Shown here in pieces: positions 42,299-55,224 of a stretch of DNA of 64,000 nt. A program made the translations under genes and the position numbers. Location of the stretch: positions 40,029,383-40,093,382 of the forward strand of contig NC_080572.1 of the NCBI RefSeq assembly GCF_030247185.1, read 5' to 3'. Under the pieces are notes generated by a model. It saw only the letters and a program-made list of their open reading frames with translations. It did not search any database and was not told the DNA's origin. How positions within the stretch are numbered: position 1 is the stretch's first letter; every line of letters begins with the position of its first letter. The stretch comes from Malaya genurostris. Its lineage: Eukaryota; Arthropoda; Insecta; Diptera; Culicidae.

Positions 42299-42424
42299 AC
42301 AAGTGCACGGAGGCACTCGGACTTATTTTGCGCTTGATTGAACATGAAAAGCATTCATTTAGGAATTTATGGCATCCATAAATCCAGTCCAGTTTGTCTA
42401 ATGTGAACGTAACTACTCTAATAT

Positions 42425-42570
42425 TTATACGTTTCGTTTTCGATTCATCAATGCATTGGCAGTTTATATAGAACTGCTTATGCCACCTTGCATCTCAACA
42501 TAATCCGCTAAGCTATTGACAATAAACTTGTTATTATCATTCCTGACATACCGAACGAAAAAAATATATG
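42425..42570 (-). repeat. Decayed hammerhead element
   Basis: On the minus strand, TTGATGAATCGAAAACGAAACG corresponds to CTGATGAGTCAAAGACGAAACG, with TTAGCGGATTATG and TTTCGTTCGGTATGTCAG upstream as in the 35-kb and 53-kb copies. The core is mutated (C3 to U) and stem I is degraded, so activity is unlikely. Confidence 0.6.
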
Positions 42571-44149
42571 ACGATTAAATTGTATTGCATTTGTACTTTC
42601 ACTGAACGGTGAATTGTCGATCTGTTAGCAGATCCGAAAAGCCTCTGTAAATGTAAATGTTGAAGGCCTGTGTAAATGCAAATGTTTAAAAATACTGTTC
42701 CTTTGTATGATTGTACGATTCTCTCATTACGAACCCAAACACTTTATGTTTTACGCTCCAATAAGAATTATTTCTGACAGTCGATTAAAATTCCCATAGA
42801 TCCTCTCCTTTTGGGAAGATATAATTTATAGTGTAGCGATAAATAAATCCCTCTACTTCGTATAAGTATCTCAGAAGTGATTCGTTGCCAGAATTGACAC
42901 ATCGCGACCAACTGTTTTGTATGAAACAGTCCCATTCCATCGTCAGAACGCAGTCGTCCCACGCCCCTGGTACGAAATTCACTCCGGACCATAAACGAAC
43001 TTTTATGTGTGGGAAAACGGCAAAAGAGTTGAATCATTGCAACCCACACTGTTCCCATTCTGCTTCGGCTTGCCCTCCCGCACTGTGTCACCACAGAATG
43101 GCGCAAGTGAAAAATCATACTACTGATTTCATTTTGCTCCTCCCGCAACTGTAATCAAAATCCTCTTCCAAGGACTTGAAGTTCTTCTTTTCAACCAGTA
43201 ACTTATCTTTGCAGCCGCACGTCTTCGGAGCTGGATGCGCGTGGGCTTGGCCGTTACTGGTGGCTGGGGTGGCAGGGATGGAACCTTTTGGATCAATGAA
43301 TATCTTTTACGATGCTCAACTCCCTATCCGGTCCATCGCTCAAGAATGGAAAACGCGTAATTTTAGTTCCAAGAGCTAAGGCGACTGATACAACCCAATT
43401 CAGTTCGGCGGAAGCAAGTGCCAAAGCAGAGCGGGTTCGAAGCTCTGTCTCACTTTTCTCACGGTTTCATGGGTTTTCCACTGGTGACGAAGGCGATGCG
43501 AATGGGTGGGTGGGAGAAAAACAAATCGAATGATACAACCACCCAATTTGTCTGGACCATGTGGCGCCTTTTCGGTTCGGTTTTCTGGCTGCTCCACTGG
43601 CTGCTGTCGCTGCTACTACTGTAGCTTCACTCCTTCGCCTAGGGCTTCGGATCCCTGAGCGCTGGAGTGTTTCTCCTATGATACGAGTGTAACCAAAAAC
43701 AGCATGTTTTTCTAGCGTTTCAGCAGGGATGATGTGCGGAAAATGACACAGATATCAACACGATTACGTATGTGTGTTTTCTTCTCGCCGGCCCTTCGTA
43801 CGATCCTTCATCAAAGGTAACTTTGTAACCGGTGATAAGGATTGGATTTATCCCGAAAAGAGATGGGAAAGGACGGAGCTTCGATCGTTACTTTTCGGTC
43901 TGTTTTGCTATACCTGACTGATCTGAGATAAACATTGTATACAGAGTTCAATCTACAGAGCCGACTGTAGACTATCGAAAAATTATAGAAAGACTATCAA
44001 CGAATCCAGTTGACACTTTGTTAAGTAGATCGATTATCCTTTAAAATAATGACACCTGAAAGGTGAGTTATCTAGAGAACTGAGCTCGTTTTGATTGGCA
44101 AGACTTGACGATGAATGACCAATCTGATTCCAACTGCATCGGGCGTATG
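42571..44149. other. No gene recognised; GC-richer, low-repeat stretch
   Basis: None of the named repeat families occurs here. Acceptor-like TTATCTTTGCAG at 43185-43196 is followed by a GC-rich region, but no frame with family resemblance was found. Confidence 0.4.
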
Positions 44150-44420
44150 GAGGAAAAGCTCCGAAATTAAACTCTTACATAGACCGATTTTCACAAACTT
44201 AGAAGTTTATGTCGTGTAATCAGTGTCACTATTGAATTTTATCTGAAATTTCGTTGTTGTTAGTGTTTAGCAATACATCCGCATGGGAACTGGTATCGAT
44301 TACCTATAGAAGAATGTTCTAGTATTTTTTACCTTTCTCCGAGATGATCGAGATAAATCGAGTTTCTCAAACTAACTTAGATTCAAATAAAGGTCTTGTG
44401 GTATGATAGATATTCACATG
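44150..44420 (-). repeat. Repeat family M fragment
   Basis: Carries GACCGATTTTCACAAACTTAGA and a second unit TTCAAATAAAGGTCTTGTGG, typical of M internal units. Confidence 0.55.
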
Positions 44421-45064
44421 AATGTGTTATGTGAATATTTCCCACCCTACTTTTCACGTAGGTTTTAAAGGACTGGCAATTAAAAGGTACTTAATGAACA
44501 ATCCAGTAAGAGTTGCGTGATTCATTGATAAAATCTTGTGCAGTGTTCGTATCACATTTACTAACATATATTTTTAAAAGAACCCACTTACAATCAGTTA
44601 TTTATCCATAATTTATTTCGAGTTATTTTGTAATGAATATTTTGTTTGGAATAATTGCAGAGAATAAAAAATCCCATATTTGTGTTGAAGGTAGTGCATA
44701 TGATTGTACTTTTTACCTTTTTTGTGCCTATGATAAAACCTTGAACCGGAGCGAAATATGCAACTTTATGCAGCAAAGCGTATAAGAAAATATATTCCTA
44801 ATTCAATATATTTTCCAATGAGAATATCTTGAGTACTATTCGGGTGACTCATTTTCACTATGGCCATGCTGAAACCATGAATGGTTGAGAAACGGAGGAC
44901 GCTATTTCTGTAATTCACTTCTGCAGTGAGTGTCGCACGATCAACATCTCGTCTTAAAAATCGTGTTGCTTCGCGATAACTCAATTTATTTACACGTTTA
45001 AACATGGAATCTCTTCGTAAAAGTGTGTACTTTTACAATACTTTATCATATTTTGTTTAGAAAA
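44421..45064. other. No gene recognised
   Basis: An open frame of 79 codons on the minus strand (44766-45005) has no recognised resemblance and is probably chance. Confidence 0.4.
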
Positions 45065-45690
45065 CTTTTTTCCATTTTGCCCATTCTCATATAGAAAGGT
45101 TATGCAATCACTGTGAAAACCGACTTTTGAACCGAGGCCCGATTTTCACAAACTTGGATTCAAATGAAAGGTCTTGAGGTCCCATACAAAGTTCCTGAGT
45201 TTCATATGAATCCGACTTCCGGTTCCGGAATTACAGGGTGATATGCACCAAAAATAGTCACACACGTTTCTCAAAGATGGCGGAGCCGATTTTCACAAAC
45301 TTAGATTTAAATGAAAGGTCTTATAGTCTTATACAATTTTCCTGAGTTTTATTTGGATCCCATTTCCGTTTCCGGAATTACAAGGAAATATGTGAAAATT
45401 TATGAAAATATATGCAATCAATTTTCTCGGAAATTTATTGACCAATTTTCACATACTAAGAAGTAAATAAAAGGTCTTGAAATTCTTTAAAAAGTCCCCG
45501 AAAAGTTGATCCAGATCCGACTTCCGGTTCCGGTATTACAGTGCGATTGGTGAAAATTTTCAATTTCATGAGTATTTTTTCACAAGCCATGGCGAAACGA
45601 CGTGCACATTTTTATAAAACTTTCTGCTAAATTAATCTATTGATCTAGTTGACGGATCTTATCAGTTAGTGATTATATCAAACTACTTTG
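45065..45690 (-). repeat. Repeat family M, copy
   Basis: Begins TCTCATATAGAAAGGTTATG, then CAATCACTGTGAAAACCGAC, followed after a deletion by three ~130-bp internal units with TTCACAAACTT, AATGAAAGGTCTTGA and GACTTCCGGTTCCGG. Confidence 0.8.
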
Positions 45691-45844
45691 GGACTACTAG
45701 TCCCCGGTTTCCGCTTCCGAAAGCACCGGTAATAGTGAAGAAAATCTCCAAAAACGAAACTCTCGTCAATTTCTCAGCTGATGACGATGATGAGGACGAC
45801 GAGTGTCAAAACATTCAAATTCAAAATGATGATGCAGGAGAACG

Positions 45845-45985
45845 GGAATAGCGTTATGAGTAAGTCGATGCCTTTCACGCTGTCCACCTGGGTTCGATTC
45901 CCAACCCCGCACATAGGGTCAGAAAACTTTTCTGGTCCGAAGAGGTGAATGACAACAATGTTAAAACCTCTATAATGACGATGCA
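45845..45985 (+). repeat. tRNA-derived SINE
   Basis: A B-box consensus GGTTCGATTCC at 45890-45900 is followed by CCGCACATAGGGTCAG, TTTTCTGGTCCGAAGAGG and TAAAACCTCTATAATGACG. Upstream sequence resembles the tRNA-like head without a clear A box. It looks like a Feilai-type mosquito SINE, a name offered from memory and not verified. Confidence 0.65.
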
Positions 45986-46194
45986 ACACTGGTACTGGTA
46001 CGCGACGGTACGTGCGGCTTTGCTCCATTCACAGCGTGCTTTGTTCAATTTCGTATAGCGTGTAGGGTTGCCACATTAAAATTTATTTTCAGGTGAAAAA
46101 TATGTAAATTTCTTATCCTTTTATTCAATTTGTACCTACTTGTTAGTGTTATTACAAGATCATTATAAAGATGCTTTTCAATAAAAGTGCACTT

Positions 46195-46915
46195 ACTGCC
46201 TTTCTCATAAAGAAAGTTTATACAATCACTTGAACAATTGATCAGTGGAAATTGACCCGAAGGGCTAAGTGTTCTATATAATTTGACACAGTTCATCGAG
46301 CTGAGCAATGTATGTGGGTGTGTGGGTATGTGTCAAATAATGTCACTCATAAAAAAAAATCTCGTAATTCTGTAGGTTGCTATTGAATTTCACACCGTCA
46401 TTTAGAGCGACGGAGGGTAAAATTCTTCTAGATTTGGCTTAAAACTAATTCAATTTGTAGGCTATATTAGTTTCTTACTAAACGAACCGACTTTCGTTAT
46501 ACTGGTTCCAGAAGTACCAGAAGTAGTATTCAAAAAGTTCAAAACGAGACTCATTCAATTTTCACAGAGATGATTTGATCGATTTCCACAAACATGCTCA
46601 AATAAAAGTTCCTACAGTCTTATAGGTTGCTGTTTAATTTCATCCGGGTTCGATTTCCGGTTCCAGAACTATAGGGTAAAGTGTGTTTAATCATTTAGTG
46701 CGGCGATGCAAAATAAAGAAAAAATCTTATCAACTTGACACAACTGTTTACAATTTGAAAAGGTTATGTTAGTTTATACCCAAAGAAAGTTTCTTATTTT
46801 ATCAAAGATTGATAAAAATAATTTCTTCACAAAATCTTCTGGTGATATTTCTGAAAATATTAGTAATATGAGAAAGGCATCATTACACCACTAAGTGGAA
46901 TAAAAAAGGTTTTTA
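46195..46915 (-). repeat. Repeat family M, near-complete copy
   Basis: Starts GCCTTTCTCATAAAGAAAG and ends GAGAAAGGCATCATTACACC followed by ACTAAGTGGAAT. Internal units are diverged, with GAT-CCGGTTCCAGAA-like cores. Confidence 0.75.
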
Positions 46916-47099
46916 AATATGTGTTAAACTTTTGATAATTAATATTGTTACTTGTCAAAAATGCACATGCAAGCATGAGCTTGTTTATGCGTGTTTACGC
47001 GCATATAAAAAATCCTGTGACTTTACATCTTATTAGATGCACATAAATGGAGCGTCATAGTTCACGCAAATTTATGTGGAAGAACATTTAATACTGTGT

Positions 47100-47330
47100 C
47101 TAAAATTCTATGACTTGCACCCATTGAAATAAAAAAAAATGGAAACTGATAGCGACCGCCGCGACTAAAACCGAGAATCATTGGATCACAAAGTACGTCT
47201 GTGATTCGACTGAGCCACAGAAGCACACAACTGCTTGGCTGGTAAAAGATGCATTTAAATTTATACAGTCGCACCTGCAGGACGTTGAAACCTGTAAAAA
47301 TCATGCTAACCAGTAAAATTCATGCTAATC
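47100..47330 (-). repeat. tRNA-like SINE candidate
   Basis: Inverted, 47140-47240 reads CTTCTGTGGCTCAGTCGAAT, then CTCGGTTTTAGTCGCGGCGG. TGGCTCAGTCG fits an A box; GGTTTTAGTCGC is a weak B box. The element is probably an old SINE. Confidence 0.45.
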
Positions 47331-48004
47331 TTACATTAGGTCATTAAAAATAGGAAATTTTCCGTCTTTTAATGAATTGGATCTTTATGAATTACATCGT
47401 ATGAGGGATTAAGTCACCTGTAAAATTCAATACATTGTTATCTTGTTATACACTATATTAATTTGAAAGCTGGAAAGGAATTGTCACTGGAAGCAATTGA
47501 TATGCTAGAACTTACAACAGAAAATACAGAGCAAGAATTAGCGACACAAAAAACTCGGACTATAGCGTGACTGATACTGATTGATCGAGTGCAATGCGAC
47601 TAAGTGACATATTGTAATGATTCATTAGGTAACATTGATTACCTAATTAATCGATTGGGTTGAGAAAAATATAGGGAAAAGTTACTCATTTAAATGCTCT
47701 AAAACTTACGTAATAGAGGTAGGTTCTACGTAGATAAATAAAAAAAACTGTTTTTAAAATGAAGCGAATATATTTAAAAAAAAAGTTTTTTTTTACATTT
47801 TTTATATCTTCAGTAAAAATACTTCAAATGTTTTTTTTTAAATAAGATAGAAAATTTTTTTTTTTGTGAAAAAACATTATTTTTATTCGAAATTGGTAAA
47901 ATTAAGGTGCCACTTTCAAAAGAAGCGTTATATAATCTTGTGAAACTTCTTCGAAGACACGTTAGCTCTTAAAAATCCGTGAAAGTCAGTAAAGACTTTT
48001 GACC
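47331..48004. other. No gene recognised
   Basis: AT-rich with long A and T runs around 47.75-47.87 kb. Confidence 0.4.
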
Positions 48005-48735
<731 letters not shown>

Positions 48736-48744
48736 TCGCCTTTT

Positions 48745-49335
48745 TGCCTTTCTCATATAGAAAGATTATGCAATCACTGTGAAAACCGACTTTTGAACCG
48801 AGGCCCGGAGGGCCGAGTGTCATATACCATTCGACTCAGTTCTTCGAGTACGCAAAATGTCTGTGTGTGTATGTGTGTGTGTATGTGCGTATGTGTGTAT
48901 GTAACATTTTTTGCACTAACCTTATGGGGTAAAATGTGCAAAAAAATGAAAATATGTGTTCTAACTTTTTTCATAGATGGCGCGACCGATTTTCACAAAC
49001 TTAGGTTCAAATGAAAGGTCCTGTGGTTCCATACGAAAATCCTGATTTTCATCCGGATCCGACTTCCGGATCCGGAAATATAGGGTAAAGTGTGTTAAAA
49101 ATTTTATACCATCACTGAAAAGAGCGAAAAACCGTAAAAAGTTTTCTAAATCGACCTCAAAACTTTTCCAATTGATAGTTTTTATCAGTAGACGGTCAAA
49201 CAAATCTATTTCGATTATTCTTTTAAGAATCGAAGAAAAATAATTTTGAAGAATACCATAGTATTATATAGGTATGATAGTATGATTGATATGAGAAAGG
49301 CATCATTACACCACTAGGTGGATTAAAACAGGTTT
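48745..49335 (-). repeat. Repeat family M, second tandem copy
   Basis: Runs from TGCCTTTCTCATATAGAAAG to GGCATCATTACACCACTAGG and closely resembles the preceding copy, minus one internal unit. The two copies are head-to-tail. Confidence 0.85.
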
Positions 49336-52037
49336 TCAGTTTTGGACTACTGTGGGCGGTGAACTGAGAACGACACGTACGTATACTTTTCTTTCAACAG
49401 CAGGGTTGCGTGCAGGAAATTAATTTTACGAGAAATGGGATCAACTAGTTCGTATATGTATGAAAAAGTACTGAACGACAAGCTTTATTCACGATTGCGA
49501 TTTATTGACTCATATTATTTGAATATTTTATCAATCAATTCATCTTTGGGTTAAGGTTTGGTTTAACCAATTTAAACTTTTCGTTCTGAGTCCCATTGCT
49601 GGGTAGTTTTGCTTCTTTACCCTGACAACAAACGTCAGAGTAATTAAAAGAAAGGATAAAAAATAACTCAAATGTAAGTTGAAGGAAGCTATCCGAAGTC
49701 GTATTTCCTGGAAAAGCGTCTCGTTCGGATTTGATTATGGTTTTACGTTTTAAGTTTGCGTAATATCAATTGATTGACAGAAGTTCGTTTGATATTAGCA
49801 CACCGTGCACCAAAATCTTTCACGCCATTGAATTGGCAATTGAATGCTGTCAACTCAGCCGTAAGTGATATTGATTACAAGGGAACTGACAGTGCACCGA
49901 AGTAGAGATGATTTGTCGGTTTAGATAGACGACTTGGCAGGTAAGATAGACGGAAAATAGCGTCAGTTATTCTGTTTTTATTTTCGTTCGTAGTTCGAAT
50001 ATACCCATATATTTAGCGCTTAGGTTATGTTTGCTTATCAGGTTCATTTTTCTAATGAATTTTCTCGTTTTTACCAGGAAATGTTAAAAAGGTGAACTAA
50101 TTAAAATGTTTCTGCCGACTTGACATCTCTTGAAGAAAGTGCGTTGTGTTGTGTTAGTGCGGTGAAAATTCGAGTATTTCGACGTTTCGACGTAGCTACA
50201 CAGCGAAATTTTCGCCTGTAGTCCAATGAAAAAGAAAATCCGTTGGACTATAAACGAACTGGCAAAACAGCCTAAGTGGCTGTGCCATCAATCGGCGTCA
50301 TCTCAAGTGAGGTGACGCCAACCAGAAGAAAGAAAGAAGAAGAAAAATTTCCATTCCAGCACAGGTAAAGTGGATGAGATCAGACTGTTTTTCTTCCTGT
50401 TTCGATTTGCGAAGCGTCGAATTATTTTTCGCCTATCGTTCCGGTTCCGCCCATACCAAACAACCCTTCGCCACTTCGTATTATCTAGACGGAGAGATCT
50501 CGAATGACCAGAACCAGAAATAGTAACACAAACAACAACAAATGCTACACGGATGGCAAGTAACTGATGGCCGTGCTGTCTTGGTGCCTGGTTTTACGAC
50601 GCCATTCCATGCATCGGGCTATCATCCTTCACGGGCAACGACGACAATACTTTCGTTAGTGAAAGGCTGTTTTTTTCTTTTGTTACCGTTTCATCCTATG
50701 GTGCAGAACGACTTTACATCAACGTCGGTCTTCGTTTCCCAGATGGACCGCACTGTCCATCTGAGTTCAGAGTGCCCGCAGTCGCACGCAAACGTTCCGG
50801 GACCTGGTCATCATCACCGCTCCCACATTGCTACGTGCACGTGTACGATATTAATTGAATTGTTAACGGTCGTGTGAATGTAGGCTATCAATAAATTTTC
50901 ATTCACCGAAGGTCATGTGTCATGTCACCAAGATCCGGAGAAGGGGTCGGCAGAGAACCTGTTACTCTTTGTTGTATCGTGCGATATGTAAGGTATGTTG
51001 GTTTTTCTTGTTGGATGTAATAAATCGATAAGGGCACCTAGCGAACAGACAATGGATCACAGGAGGCAGCAGATAGAAAATAGGTTCTGTTTATGTTCTA
51101 TGACTCGCAGAAAAACAAGAAGCAAATTGCAAACAGTAGAGAGTGAGAAGAAAAAGAGTCATGAAACAGACAGAAAAATAAACAGAAAATAAAGGAAAAT
51201 AATCCGAGGACAAAAGACAGAAAATAAAACAAATAGATGGCAGTAAGCAATAAACATAAAACAAATCTCGATGCACATAATTTACCCATCCCAGAGCGGC
51301 AATGAAAAATCCAAATGAAAATTTAAATGTGCTGAGACCGGACCACAAAAAAAAACGAAAGAAAACCGAGCGATCAAAAATCGAATCCGATTTGCATATA
51401 ATTGAAATAACGTTTGAATGTAAACACATTTTCTGCAGCTGACTGTGGCTTCTGTGCCAGGAAGCATGGAGTGAGATCTTGCGTCTCTGGAGGACGAGTC
51501 ATAACTCTTCCGTTGACCTGAACATTTCGGAAAGTTGTGGATTGTCCTACCAGTTTTTTTTTTGCTTTTTTCCTTCAAATGAATCACAAACTCCAATGGG
51601 GATCTCCAGCCGGAATGGTAAGGGAAAGGTGTAACATAACACATGTAAACGACCACCCACTATGATTTGTAGTGATATTTAATGTTATTTACCAACTCAT
51701 CGGACTTTCCTGTTAGAGGAAATAGAAAAGAAAAGGAAAGCGTGATAGTCGGATGCAAGCTGCTGACATCGCGTTACTTTGAACATAGTGTAAACAGGAT
51801 ACAAAAGGGTTCACTTGATAATGAATGATGCTGCATCCAACTGCTGAAGCTCGAAGGATAAATGTACTTCACCTGGGCAAATGAACACAGCGGTGGTTTT
51901 TTATGTATTCCGGAAAACGAGACATGCTTTGTTACGTGGCTCCGTGAAAAAAGTATCCTATAGAGTGGGGAGGTTTTAGCACCTTTTCGAATGGTCATGA
52001 ACACTCTAGCACTCTAGAAGATACCAGAAATAATAGG
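49336..52037. other. Long low-repeat stretch, no gene recognised
   Basis: A perfect hairpin-like GGCGTCATCTC/GAGGTGACGCC pair lies near 50297-50320. A GC-richer region at 50.45-50.87 kb has an open frame of 111 codons (50542-50877) without recognised resemblance. None of the main repeat families occurs. Host intron or intergenic DNA is likely. Confidence 0.4.
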
Positions 52038-52039
52038 TA

Positions 52040-53268
52040 ACAGATCGGCTGAAAAGTTCGTATCGTTTCTATGAGAGGACGCCACTAGAATTAAATCCAT
52101 ACCATTTTCAGTTAGTACCAACCTTCAAAAGATACGTGTATAAATTTGACAGCTGTCTGATTATTAGTTTGTGAGATATTACATTTTGAGTGAAGCTACT
52201 TTTGTTATTGTGAAAAAAATGGAAAAAAAGGAATTTCGTGTGTTTATGAAACACTACTTTTTGATGAAAAAAAGTGCCGCCGATACCAAAAAATGGCTTG
52301 ATGAGTGTTATCCAGACTCTGCACCGGGCGAAGCAACAATTCGTAAGTGGTTTGCAAAATTTCGTACTGGTCATACGAGCACCGAAGACGATAAACGCAG
52401 TGGACGTCCAAAGAAGGCTGTTACCGATGAAAACGTGAAAAAAATCCACAAAATGATTTTCAATGACCGTAAAGTGAAGTTGATCGAGATAGCTGACACC
52501 CTAAAGATATCAAAGGAACGTGTTGGACAATCAATCAAAAACAACAACGAATTGATGATTCTGAGCAGTGTTTGGAGCTGTTATATCGAAATAAAACCGA
52601 TTTTTTTCGTCGATATATAACAATGGACGAAACATGGCTCCATCACTTCACTCCGGAGTCCAATCGACAGTCAGCTGAGTGGACTGCACGCGATGAACCG
52701 AACCCAAAGCGTGGAAAGACTCAACAATCGGCCGGTAAGGTTATGGCGTCTGTATTTTGGGATTCGCATGGTATAATTTTCATCGACTACCTTGAAAAGG
52801 GAAAAACCATCAACAGTGACTATTATATAGCGTTATTAGAGCGTTTGAAGGACGAAATTTCAAAAAAACGGCCTCATTTGAAGAAGAAAAAAGTTTTGTT
52901 TCATCAAGACAATGCACCGTGTCACAAGTCGATGAAAACCATGCTGAAATTGAACGAATTGGGCTTCGAATTGCTCCCTCATCCACCGTATTCTCCAGAT
53001 TTGGCCCCCAGTGACTTTTTCCTGTTCTCAGACCTCAAAAGAATGCCCGCTGGTAAAAAATTTAGAAGCAATGAAGAGGTAATCGCTGAAACTGAGGCCT
53101 ATTTTGAGGCAAAGGACAAATCGTACTACAAAAATGGTATCGAAAAGTTGGAAGATCGCTATAATCGCTGTATCGCCTCTGATGGCAATTATGTTGAATA
53201 ATAAAAACGAATTTTGGCAAAAAAATGTGTGTTTCTATTAAACGATACGAACTTTTCAGCCGAACTGT
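52040..53268 (+). mobile_element. Mariner (DD34D) transposon, copy 2
   Basis: 29-bp inverted ends differ at one position (ACAGATCGGCTGAAAAGTTC on the left, ACAGTTCGG... inverted from the right), flanked by TA at 52038-52039 and 53269-53270. Total 1229 bp. Very similar to copy 1 at 9246-10522. Confidence 0.93.
52219..53201 (+). pseudogene. Mariner transposase with one 64-bp deletion
   Basis: The N-terminal frame runs from ATG 52219 (MEKKEFRVFMKHYFLMKKSA) through the helix-turn-helix region (SGRPKKAVTDENVKKIHKMI) to KERVGQ, where about 64 bp present in copy 1 are missing, shifting the frame near 52530. The catalytic frame then reads from about 52572: MDETWLHHFTPES, HQDNAPCH and PPYSPDLAPSD with 34 residues between the last two Asp, continuing to GNYVE and the stop at 53201. 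The deletion is the only clear lesion seen, so this copy is the better preserved of the two. Confidence 0.9.
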
Positions 53269-53270
53269 TA

Positions 53271-53646
53271 GGTTGAGGCGAATGGAGCTAAAAGTGAAAT
53301 GTATTATCTTGACTGTGGTTCCGTTCTTTTAATTCGATTATTCTGAAACCAAACTCCGGCCGTACCTCAGCATCAAGTGTTCCGCAGGAACTGACTTGAG
53401 AAGTAATGGTGTGTAGTTTCCAAACAAAAAACTTCATTTTTCTATACCATTGTTCTCTAACATGAAAATCGAAATGAATGCTGCAATGGATATGAAAACC
53501 AAGCTTGAGTAAGAAACGTAACCTCACCTTCCCAAACGCTTGATATGTCAATATTTTCAAACTATGCACGATGAAAAATTACCACTACCACAGATCATTT
53601 GAAAAATGCAAATTTAATTCATAGTAATTTCGCAAAAATGGCGAAT
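53271..53646. other. No gene recognised
   Basis: Linker between the mariner copy and the hammerhead element; no family resemblance. Confidence 0.4.
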
Positions 53647-53652
53647 AATTTC

Positions 53653-53733
53653 CTCATCAGTGCAGAGCAGTTCAAATTGAACTGCTCAGTGCTAAACTCG
53701 GCAGTTCAATTTGAACCGCTAAGCAGATGTAAA
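53653..53733 (-). ncRNA. Hammerhead ribozyme C, 3'-truncated
   Basis: Minus strand: UUUACAUC then UGC, giving an AUC triplet that satisfies NUH, then the long stem I hairpin (GCGGUUCAAAUUGAACUGCC and its partner) and GCA-CUGAUGA. Sequence after CUGAUGAG is unrelated, so stem II and the GAAA strand are absent and the module cannot cleave alone. Confidence 0.75.
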
Positions 53734-54135
53734 GTTTCTGCTATTTACAGAACACTTTTTGTTTTGCAACGGAGTGCAATGTCTTTACTGACGTGCCGAA
53801 CGAAAACGTGTTTTCGACTATTTCTGGCCGATGCAGGTTTGGTCATTTAGGGGTTAGTCAAATTTTGTGCTAGGGCCCATAACTGTTTTTATTATTTTTA
53901 CGTTTCGTCTTTGGCTCATCAGTGCAGAGCAGTTCAAATTGAACTGCTTAGTGCGAAATTCGGCAGTTCAATTTAAACCGCAGTTCAATTTGAAGCGGTT
54001 CAAATTGAACTGCCGAGTTTAGCACTAAGCAGTTCAATTTGAACTGCTCTGCACTGATGAGCCAAAGACGAAACGTAAAAATAATAAAAACGGTTATGTG
54101 CCCTAGCACAAAATTTGGCTAACCCCTAAATGATT
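53654..54135 (-). mobile_element. Hammerhead-ribozyme element (retrozyme-like), copy 2
   Basis: On the minus strand it has the same plan as copy 1: an inverted half, a hammerhead module (D), a 262-bp unit body, then a second module (C). The cores at 53915 and 53653 (plus coordinates of CTCATCAG) are 262 bp apart. Module C ends right after CUGAUGA, lacking stem II and GAAA. Module D has the core and GAAA on both strands of a palindrome (cores at 53915-53922 minus and 54054-54060 plus) but lacks the cleavage strand. AATTTCC at 53647-53653 and 54136-54142 may be a 7-bp target duplication. Confidence 0.8.
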
Positions 54136-54142
54136 AATTTCC

Positions 54143-54534
54143 GTTTTCATATTAAATTTCGTTTTGAATAAAGTAAATGTGCCTCAAATTTAAAGCCAAT
54201 GTGATACACGCCCTGAGCAAAGTGAATTGTAAGTGGTACACGCAACTACAAGAATGCCGTAATTCAGAGTTCATAACATTTAATATTGTTAATGTATCAA
54301 ATATATCAGAAGTGATCGGCCCCTTGTTTATCTCACTTGTCAAAGCATACCGATAAATTGTCATTACTTCGGTGCAGTGTCAGCTCCCTTTCCATCAATA
54401 TTACTGTAAATCGATTTTAAATTTTCAAATTCCTTTTTTTTCTATGTAGGACTCAATATTTTTTTTTTAGTATTTTGTTCAAAAATTTGACTGATTTGAG
54501 AACATTACTAGTACAGCATTTTTTTTGCAGGATT
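54143..54534. other. No gene recognised
   Basis: AT-rich; nothing identifiable. Confidence 0.4.
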
Positions 54535-54930
54535 TTGTCGTGAATACGACTTACTTTACTATGGGGCGCCTTTTCAAAATTTACCCTCTGAGAGAGTGAT
54601 AAGTTTTTGATCGTGAATATCTCCTGTTGTATGTAATAAATCAAAATAATTCTTGCGACATGCCATCGGAAATATGATCACAATTTTATGATAAAATTTT
54701 CAGTTGTGTGACATAATCTCAAATAGTTCAAAATTAAACTTTTCTGAAATGTTTGGTGTAAACGAGTATCAATGAGGATAATTCATAAAACGCGTTTGCC
54801 TTTCTCGTATTTTGAAAGCTCATAGCTCAGTGATCTGTGGAAGGATTTATATAATCTAACTATCAATAGAATCGAAAATTTTCAACTTGAACGTGTATTG
54901 CAACAACATTGAAGTTTTTCAATAATACAC
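54535..54930 (+). repeat. Spacer-type repeat, left part, copy 2
   Basis: Aligns with 3325-3715 from ATACGACTTACTTTACTATG to TTTTTCAATAATACACTATT. Continues into the histone promoter region at 54955. Confidence 0.75.
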
Positions 54931-54954
54931 TATTGAAAAACCTGTTTGATTTAA

Positions 54955-55224
54955 CCCATGACAGCACCAACCAATCAGAATGCGAGATGTCTGCATCGAG
55001 CCTACCATTTGCTGAGCAACTGTTCCCGAAACAAGACACACGAAAGCAACATCGAGGACCTGTTGTCTCACTGTTTTCCGTTTTGCAAACAAGAAAAGGA
55101 ATTTTTGAAAAGGTGCTGTCCGTACACCGCTGCCAGCAGCAGGTATAAAATGAAATGTGATGTGAGAATAAGCGTCATTTAAGTTAAAGCAGCTACTCTG
55201 AACGCACGAGACATCGTCAGCACC
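54955..55224 (+). promoter_or_regulatory. Histone H2B promoter and leader
   Basis: Contains ACCAACCAATCAGAATGCGA (CCAAT motif) at about 54966, and a TATA box TATAAAA at 55144-55150. The leader AACGCACGAGACATCGTCAG precedes the ATG at 55225. A block CTGAGCAACTGTTCCCGAAA with CAAGACACACGA at 55013-55044 recurs downstream at 55346 onward, suggesting duplication of promoter sequence. Function in this copy is unknown. Confidence 0.65.

Noticed and set aside
43176..43624. Possible host exons after the acceptor-like TTATCTTTGCAG
   Set aside because: No donor with a plausible in-frame coding segment and no recognisable protein family.
44766..45005. 79-codon minus-strand frame
   Set aside because: No family resemblance, low-complexity flanks, no splice or promoter evidence.
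50542..50877. 111-codon forward frame in a GC-richer region
   Set aside because: No recognised domain. Length is compatible with chance at this composition.
54054..54073. Plus-strand hammerhead core in the 53-kb copy as an active ribozyme
   Set aside because: The core and GAAA are present, but the cleavage strand with UUUACGUC is missing upstream and stem II has a C-A mismatch (GCC/GAC).
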